A stretch of DNA of 64,000 nt from Pinus tabuliformis (lineage: Eukaryota > Streptophyta > Pinopsida > Pinales > Pinaceae): positions 360,503,750 through 360,567,749 of the forward strand of contig CM062814.1 of assembly GCA_031772625.1 (NCBI GenBank), read 5' to 3'. The notes beneath the pieces are model-generated. The model searched no databases. It was not told the origin of the DNA and worked only from the letters and a program-made list of their open reading frames with translations. The position numbers and the translations under genes are program-made. Shown one piece after another: positions 58,850-64,000 of the stretch (positions within the stretch are counted from its first letter, which is position 1; every line of letters starts with the position of its first letter).

Positions 58850-59700
58850 ATGTTAGGAGAAACAATGCTAATTAAAGTGGAAGAACAAGGGCATAACCAA
58901 CCAATAGAAGAGGAGGAGAGTGAACAGATGCAGTATTGGGAGCTTTCTACACAGATTGAATACTTGATTAAATTTTTTGACATGGAGTTGGAATCGGAAC
59001 CACAGGATGAATATGTTGACCTGATGCCCAGTGCACCATAGGTCACTGTTCAGTCTCCACCACCTCCAGCCGCAGAGTTAGCCCCGAGTGAGGATGGGGA
59101 CATAGTTCCTTTTGATGATGAACAAGTAATGGATGTGTACAATCTGTCATATAATGAACTTCAAAAGAGTATTGTACAAGCATAGAGAGAGCATTTTTGG
59201 GATGGTCATGCATCACCTGCATTCATTAGAGAAAGGGTGATAGTGGGGGACACTAAGAGAAATCCAAATGCAATTTTTGAAGCCAACTTTGCCTCCACAG
59301 CTATGACAAGATCAACCAATCAGTATTTGATGCCTCAGAGTGAGAAATTGAATCAAAATCTACAGGTTAGTTTGAAAGATATAGAATATCTCTGCATAGC
59401 AACACAGATTTCAGTCTCCACACATGTCTACTTGGAGGGAAATGAGAGCAACGATACATGGTGAAGTATCAACACTTGGAGTGGCCATGTGGGATCTCTA
59501 TGAGGAGTTGATGACGATACATAAGGAATTTGTTCGATTGCATAGCTTGCAACAATAGAGAAAGGAATTTTTCAACACTCTTAAGAATGTGAAAATTGCC
59601 ATCACTGCCATGCAAGAATGGAAAATGTGATACAAAGGGGCACAACTTAATTTGGTAAATAAGATGAAGTCATAGGCAGATTTGGATAAAGAAATAGTTT
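58850..59700 (+). pseudogene. Unrecognised gag-like ORF remnant
   Basis: A frame from ATG 58850 (MLGETMLIKVEEQG) is strongly acidic, then proline-rich (SPPPPAAELAPSEDG near 59053), and runs through one TAG at 59039 and another near 59183 into the 59237-59464 segment (EANFASTAMTRSTNQYLMPQ). After about 59460 the best frame shifts (ISTLGVAMWDLYEELMTIHK type helical text) with more TAG stops to about 59700. It is helical and charged like retroelement gag or accessory ORFs, but I cannot assign it. It ends just before a Ty1/copia LTR at 59780. Confidence 0.45.
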
Positions 59701-59779
59701 GGATGTTGATTCAGAACAACAAGTAGCTCGCCTCATTCATTGGAAACCTTGAAACCTCATATGTATGAACATACAATAG

Positions 59780-60312
59780 TGTTAGAAAATTATATATTAT
59801 TGAACAATGGAACACATAAAATATGCAGAAATATAAACACATAAAACAAGAGAAACATAGATATGTGTGGTTCACCCAATTTCAGCTACGTCCATGGAGA
59901 AAGATCCGTTCTTTCCTTTTATATTATCGAGCAAACTGAAGAGATACAACCTACCTATAGAAGATTAATTGTAATTCCCTCTTCTCTCTCATGCAATCTC
60001 CTCTCTCTTTCTCCCTTAGAATACACATCTAGATAGTCATAATAAAATTCCCTCATATATAGTGAGGGGTGTCCTTCTAGGGAAAAAACTGTAAATTAAA
60101 CATAACTTCTACAGTGAGATTTCACTTAATGAATGACCCAGATTAGCTACGAAATTACAAAATTTTACAAGGCAATTTTACATCTACTTTTATCCCCCCC
60201 AAGACCCCCTAGTGGTGTGCAAAAATGGGCATTGTTGTCACCCCATTACAAAATGGGGTCCAATGCGGCGATACCTTTGAATAAATAAGATAATCGAGCT
60301 CCAGACCCAACA
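59780..60312 (-). repeat. Element E 3' LTR
   Basis: Complement starts TGTTGGGTCT and ends TCTAACA, so TG...CA termini. A TATA-like ctcaTATATAgtg lies near 60052-60064. Nothing pairs with it inside the window. Confidence 0.85.
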
Positions 60313-60408
60313 ATATCCCACTTGGAGTCTGATTATAGAAACTCCATCACTGCTTGATTTGTTGGATAATGACTCCACTTTCGACTTGGCTATTTCTCGT
60401 CTTCATCA

Positions 60409-61227
60409 TCATACTTGAAGACCAATTGAAACTGAGCCGAATCTTATTTTCTCCCTAGTTACAACTTTTGTTAACATATCTACAGGATTTTTGCTAGTGT
60501 GTATCTTTTCCAACTTCAACTGTCCATCTTCCAACATTGATCGTATGAAATGGTACTTGAGCTATATATGTTTAGTCTTGGAATGAAATGTTTATTTGTT
60601 TGCAATATGTATGGCACTCTGGCTATCAATGTAATACCTGCTCAACTCCTGCTTCTTACCCAGTTTATCCAACAACCTTTGTTACCAAATCATTTGTTTA
60701 CTAGCCTCTATAGAAGCAACATACTTTTCTTCCATCGTTGAGAGTGCAACAAATATTTTTAGTTTTGAAACCTAACTAACAATTGTTCCACCTACATTAA
60801 ACACATACCATGTTGTGCTGCTACTGTTATCTCTATCACCTGCCATATCTGCATCAACATATCCCTGTAGAGAAATTTTTGAACCACCAAAGCATAATTC
60901 TTAATTTGTGGTACCTCTCAAATACATGAGAACCCACCTCACCACCATCCAATGTTCTTTTCCTGGATTGTTCATGTGCGTACTTACAACTCCCACTGCA
61001 TGTTCAATATCAGGCCTTGTGCAGATCATTGCATACATTAAGCTTCAAAATGTTGATGCTTAAGGTGCTTTAGACATATAAGCCATTTCTTCCTGTGTCT
61101 TGGGACACACCTCCTTACTTAGTTTTAAATGGCTAGACAAAGGTAACTAAGTGGTTTTTCATTCTACATATTAAATCTTTTCAACACCTTTTCTATATAC
61201 TCACTTTGAGACAATGTTAATTTTTTA
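60409..61227 (-). pseudogene. Element E Ty1/copia RT tail and RNase H
   Basis: Minus-strand text begins KLTLSQSEYIEKVLKRF at the F junction and continues through GYVDADMAGDRDNSSSTT, VALSTMEEKYVASIEA and a terminal SAIHIAN ... HSKTKHI ... LEKIHTSKNPVDMLTK block, ending at TGA 60409-60411. These are the signature RNase H blocks of plant Ty1/copia polyproteins. Several frame changes and stops (mostly TAG/TAA) interrupt it. Confidence 0.88.
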
Positions 61228-62779
61228 TGTTGGCATTATGACATAGGTTTGGTTCTATGACACAGGTGTTGTCCTTGATGGTAACTCACTCAAATGACAT
61301 ATCATAGTCCAGGCTCTCAGAATGAAGGAAAAAGAGATATACACATGTTCCTCTTAACCAAGTCATGTATACACGCGGGTTCGATGATCAAAAGACGCGT
61401 ATACATATGCACACACTTTCATGCAAGGAAAAGCACATACATGTGGGAAAACTTATTTTTGGTCCATGATATTTAGTTCTTGGTATTTGGAAATATGGTT
61501 TTTGGACCATGGTGTGTCGTCTGAAGTGTTGAACCCACGTATTGGGTCCATGGTATTGATTCTCTATGGTTTTGGACCATGGTATTGAGAATGGCCTAAG
61601 ACTATAAAATAGGAAGGAGATCATTAGGAAAAGGCATTCCCTTAAGAATTGAATATCTTAAGAATAGTAGGATCTAGAGTTGGGTTATGGTGCATAGCCG
61701 GATCTGAACCAAGGAGGAACCTGAGTGCTGGAAGAAGGATAAGTTCTATTGATGGGTGAAGATCTTAAGGCTTGAATAGTAGTATCTTTGTGTGATTTTG
61801 ATCTGTTATATTTGACACATGACTTGATCTATAAATCTGATAATCTGGGTATAACGGACGTTTGAATAAGAGAAAAAGGGTAAATTATGTTTATATATAT
61901 GTACGCAATTTTGGCACAGCAGAGGTGCATATACACGCTGGTTCAGTAAGTCAAAAGAGCGTATACATTGGTTGGCGTTAATACAGAAGCATATGCATGC
62001 AGGTTCTACATATTGAAGTAGCGTACATCTCATGAAATATGTTTTAGCCACTTCTGTTTATTGCTGTAGTGTTCTAGGTTCAAGATTGGTTTTTGGTTAC
62101 TATTACTGTATTCTGGTTACATCTTTCGGAGAAGTAATTGTTTGATTCAATTTTGATTGGAGCAAATGAGATTGATAGATTCAGATGTATTTGATGTTTG
62201 ATTATTGTTATTGATGGATCCACTCTAAAAATTTATGAAACGTGGTCCCTCGAATAAAAGAGAAGGTTGTAGCCTTCCATAGGTTAGCACCTATGTACTA
62301 GTACATCAGCTAGTACAAGAGATAAGGGGGTTATAGCTCCCTTCTAGGAGAATCTAGAAAACGAGAGAATGTTGTAGCCTTCTACAGGTAGAAGGTTGCG
62401 TACTGGTATAAGACTGCACCAATACAGAAACATTGTAAAAAGAAGTTTCTAATTGAAAGAAGATGAGACGAATTGCAGCAGGTGGTTTTCACCCACATTG
62501 GGTTTCCACCTTATATCTTGTGTTCTTGTGTGTGAGTGTCTATTCTATTTACTATTCCTGGTTACTGTTTATATGGTTCTGACACACAGATTAATGATCA
62601 ACATCTGAAGAATAAATTAAATTATAAGTCTACAAGTTATACGCGAGTGTCCTTAATTGCAGTTGCGTATATATGCCATTTTCACTAACTAAAGTAGCGT
62701 ATGCAAATCTGATTATGAAATGAAAAATAATTGACTTGATCTTACTGATTCATCCCCCCTCTCAGTATTATTTCCAACA
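61228..62779 (+). repeat. Element F 5' LTR (1552 bp) with palindromic repeats
   Basis: TGTTGGCATT...TTTCCAACA. TATA box ctataaaat at 61602-61610. It contains several imperfect hairpins built on a tatacaCGC...GCGtataca motif (61365-61406, 61927-61968, 61989-62028, 62641-62706) and four copies of a ggaccatgg/ggtccatgg word at about 61459, 61502, 61545 and 61573. Confidence 0.88.
61602..61610 (+). promoter_or_regulatory. Element F TATA box
   Basis: ctataaaat in the LTR, immediately after the ggaccatgg repeat cluster and before a purine-rich stretch. It is the best TATA candidate in this LTR. Confidence 0.6.
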
Positions 62780-62781
62780 AT

Positions 62782-62793
62782 TGGTATCAGAGC
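62782..62793 (+). other. Element F primer-binding site (tRNA-iMet)
   Basis: TGGTATCAGAGC exactly, two bases after the LTR end at 62779. Confidence 0.93.
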
Positions 62794-62839
62794 AGGTCCT
62801 TCAGAATAAGCTTGATCGCTTGAAGGAAGATCTATCATC

Positions 62840-64000
62840 ATGAGCAACTACGAAAAAGAGGCATCTATCAGGCCACCAATCTTTGATGGGAGGAACTTCG
62901 TCCATTGGAAGGTAAGAATCACAGCCTATCTTCAATCTCTTGGTACAAAAGTTTGGGATATCATAGAAGTAGAATACACATTTCCATCAACAACTCCTAC
63001 AGATACGGCTGGTAAGAAGCAGCATGAAACAAATGCAAAGGCTTTCAATACTCTATTAGGGAGTTTATCTCAATCATAATTCGTCAAGGTTATGCAGCTC
63101 GAAAAACCAAAAAAAATATGGGACAAGATTGTTCTAAGCTATGAACGAGACGATCAGGTAAAACGTGAAAAAACAGAATTCAATATGAAAATCTCAGAAT
63201 GCACAATGATGAAAGTGTGGCTAATTATTTCTTACATATAGATGAGATTGTTAATCATATGAAAAGCTTGGGTGAAGAAATAAAAGAAGTTACTTTGGTT
63301 GAAAAGGTGTTAAGATCTTTGTCTCCTCAGTTTGAATCAAAAGTTTCTGCCATAGAAGAAAAGCAGGATCTACAGAGCATTACCATGTCATAGCTGCACG
63401 AAATCCTAACTGCTTTTGAAATGAGAAAAGGGGGACCATCAGAAAGGAGAGAAGTTGCATTCAATGCCTTGGGAAGAGGAGATTACAATGAGTCAAGACA
63501 TATGTTAGAAGGAGAGGAAGAATCAAACTTTGTCAAGAATCTTCAACAGGGTTCTGGAAGATTCAAAGGTAAGCTACCTTTCAAATGCTCTGCTTGTGGA
63601 AGAGTCGGTCACTATGCTGCCAAGTGTCCTCATAAAGATAAGCTTAACAAAGGTAAGGAACCAATTAGATGGAACAAAAAAATTAATGTAATTAAGAAGA
63701 GCTATTATACTCATGAAGACAGTGATGGATTTTCAATTAGTGATGAAGATGAGCAATGTAATGATTATAGACTTTTGATGGCTTTTGAAGATGATGATTT
63801 CTTGGATGCTATAGATGAAGATGATCTCTATGAAGAAATTTCTAAACTTAAAATCTATTTAGAAGAAAAGAGTATGATCATAGATACTCTAACATTCCAA
63901 TTTGCTGAAAGGGAAAAACACAATGAAAAGTTAGAATGTGAAATTGTGGGACTTAGAAAATATATTGAGAAAACAAAAGCTCTAAATATTAGATTTGCTA
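62840..64000 (+). pseudogene. Element F Ty1/copia gag (incomplete at window edge)
   Basis: ATG at 62840 gives MSNYEKEASIRPPIFDGRNF, then WKVRITAYLQSLGTKVWDII, a typical plant Ty1/copia gag N-terminus. A TAA at 63077 and a frameshift near 63180 interrupt it. The reading continues in the +2 frame (SVANYFLHIDEIVNHMKSLG), with a TAG at 63391 where Gln is expected. A canonical zinc knuckle CX2CX4HX4C (CSACGRVGHYAAKC) lies near 63589-63630, followed by an acidic D/E-rich stretch (63710-63840) and a coiled-coil-like tail to the window end. Gag packages the element RNA. Protease, integrase and RT lie outside. Confidence 0.9.

Larger units (their letters stand above)
59780..61227 (-). mobile_element. 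Element E: 3' end of a Ty1/copia element, cut by element F
   Basis: Minus strand: RT/RNase H coding from 61227 down to the stop at 60409, a polypurine tract complement just above 60312 (AAGTGGGATA on the minus strand) and a 533-bp LTR at 59780-60312. Coding reads without loss right up to 61227, where the LTR of F starts, so the 5' part of E should lie to the right of F outside the window. Candidate left duplication aatag at 59775-59779 has no partner in view. Confidence 0.88.
61228..64000 (+). mobile_element. Element F: Ty1/copia retrotransposon, 5' end only
   Basis: 5' LTR 61228-62779, primer-binding site 62782-62793, gag from 62840 running off the window. It inserted into RNase H/RT sequence of element E; the five bases before it are tttta. 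Gag has two stops and one frameshift, so this copy is defective though less decayed than B, C or D. Confidence 0.9.

Overview
The window looks like a stretch of plant nuclear DNA made almost entirely of LTR retrotransposons, stacked and inserted into one another. I find no intact cellular gene, no rRNA or tRNA gene, no CRISPR and no prokaryotic feature. The AT-rich composition, the age of most copies, the Ty3/gypsy (chromovirus and Tat-like) and Ty1/copia lineages, and the low coding density suggest a seed plant with a large repeat-rich genome. A gymnosperm is my guess, but nothing here proves it. No open reading frame of a recognisable element is undamaged.

Layout. (1) 1-5612: minus-strand LTR-like region (1417 to about 2350) with a primer-binding site at 1396-1413, an unrecognised 782-codon frame (2353-4698, minus) broken by seven in-frame TAG stops, and a GC-rich upstream segment with a TATA-like box. 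(2) 5613-11466: structurally complete chromovirus 'A1' with 333-bp LTRs, TSD tatgg, and one gag-pol-chromodomain frame with six stops but no frameshift. (3) 11472-18218: no recognisable gene. (4) 18219 to about 18700: minus-strand LTR end plus PBS of an unpaired element. (5) About 18735-23487: Ty3/gypsy element 'B', truncated from RT into its 3' LTR. (6) 24649-42110: large Tat-like element 'C' with ~1.17-kb LTRs, gag-pol remains, a 26-bp minisatellite and an extra 3' ORF. That ORF is split by 'A2' (33940-38196, minus), an internally deleted relative of A1. (7) 44187 to about 55586: element 'D'. Its 5' LTR-like repeat is interrupted by A3 (44304-46911, minus) and A4 (47127 to about 48370, plus), while its 3' copy (from 54524) retains the empty site for A3. 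Gag/protease remains lie between. (8) 55590-58840: no gene, but a recurring degenerate motif. (9) About 58850-59700: unrecognised gag-like ORF remains. (10) 59780-61227: minus-strand Ty1/copia 3' end 'E', cut by the 1552-bp 5' LTR of a plus-strand Ty1/copia element 'F' that runs off the window.

Order of events, from nesting and LTR divergence counted by eye: C (LTRs about 13% different) predates A2 (about 11%); D predates A3 and A4; E predates F; A1 is the youngest datable insertion (7 differences in 333 bp). The four A-family copies form a natural series: one full-length, two with independent internal deletions, and one reduced to LTR plus leader. Their untranslated leaders carry different numbers of a ~185-bp tandem repeat. 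A second theme is that premature stops in these frames are nearly all TAG, as expected if methylated cytosines (CAG, CCA) decay to T.
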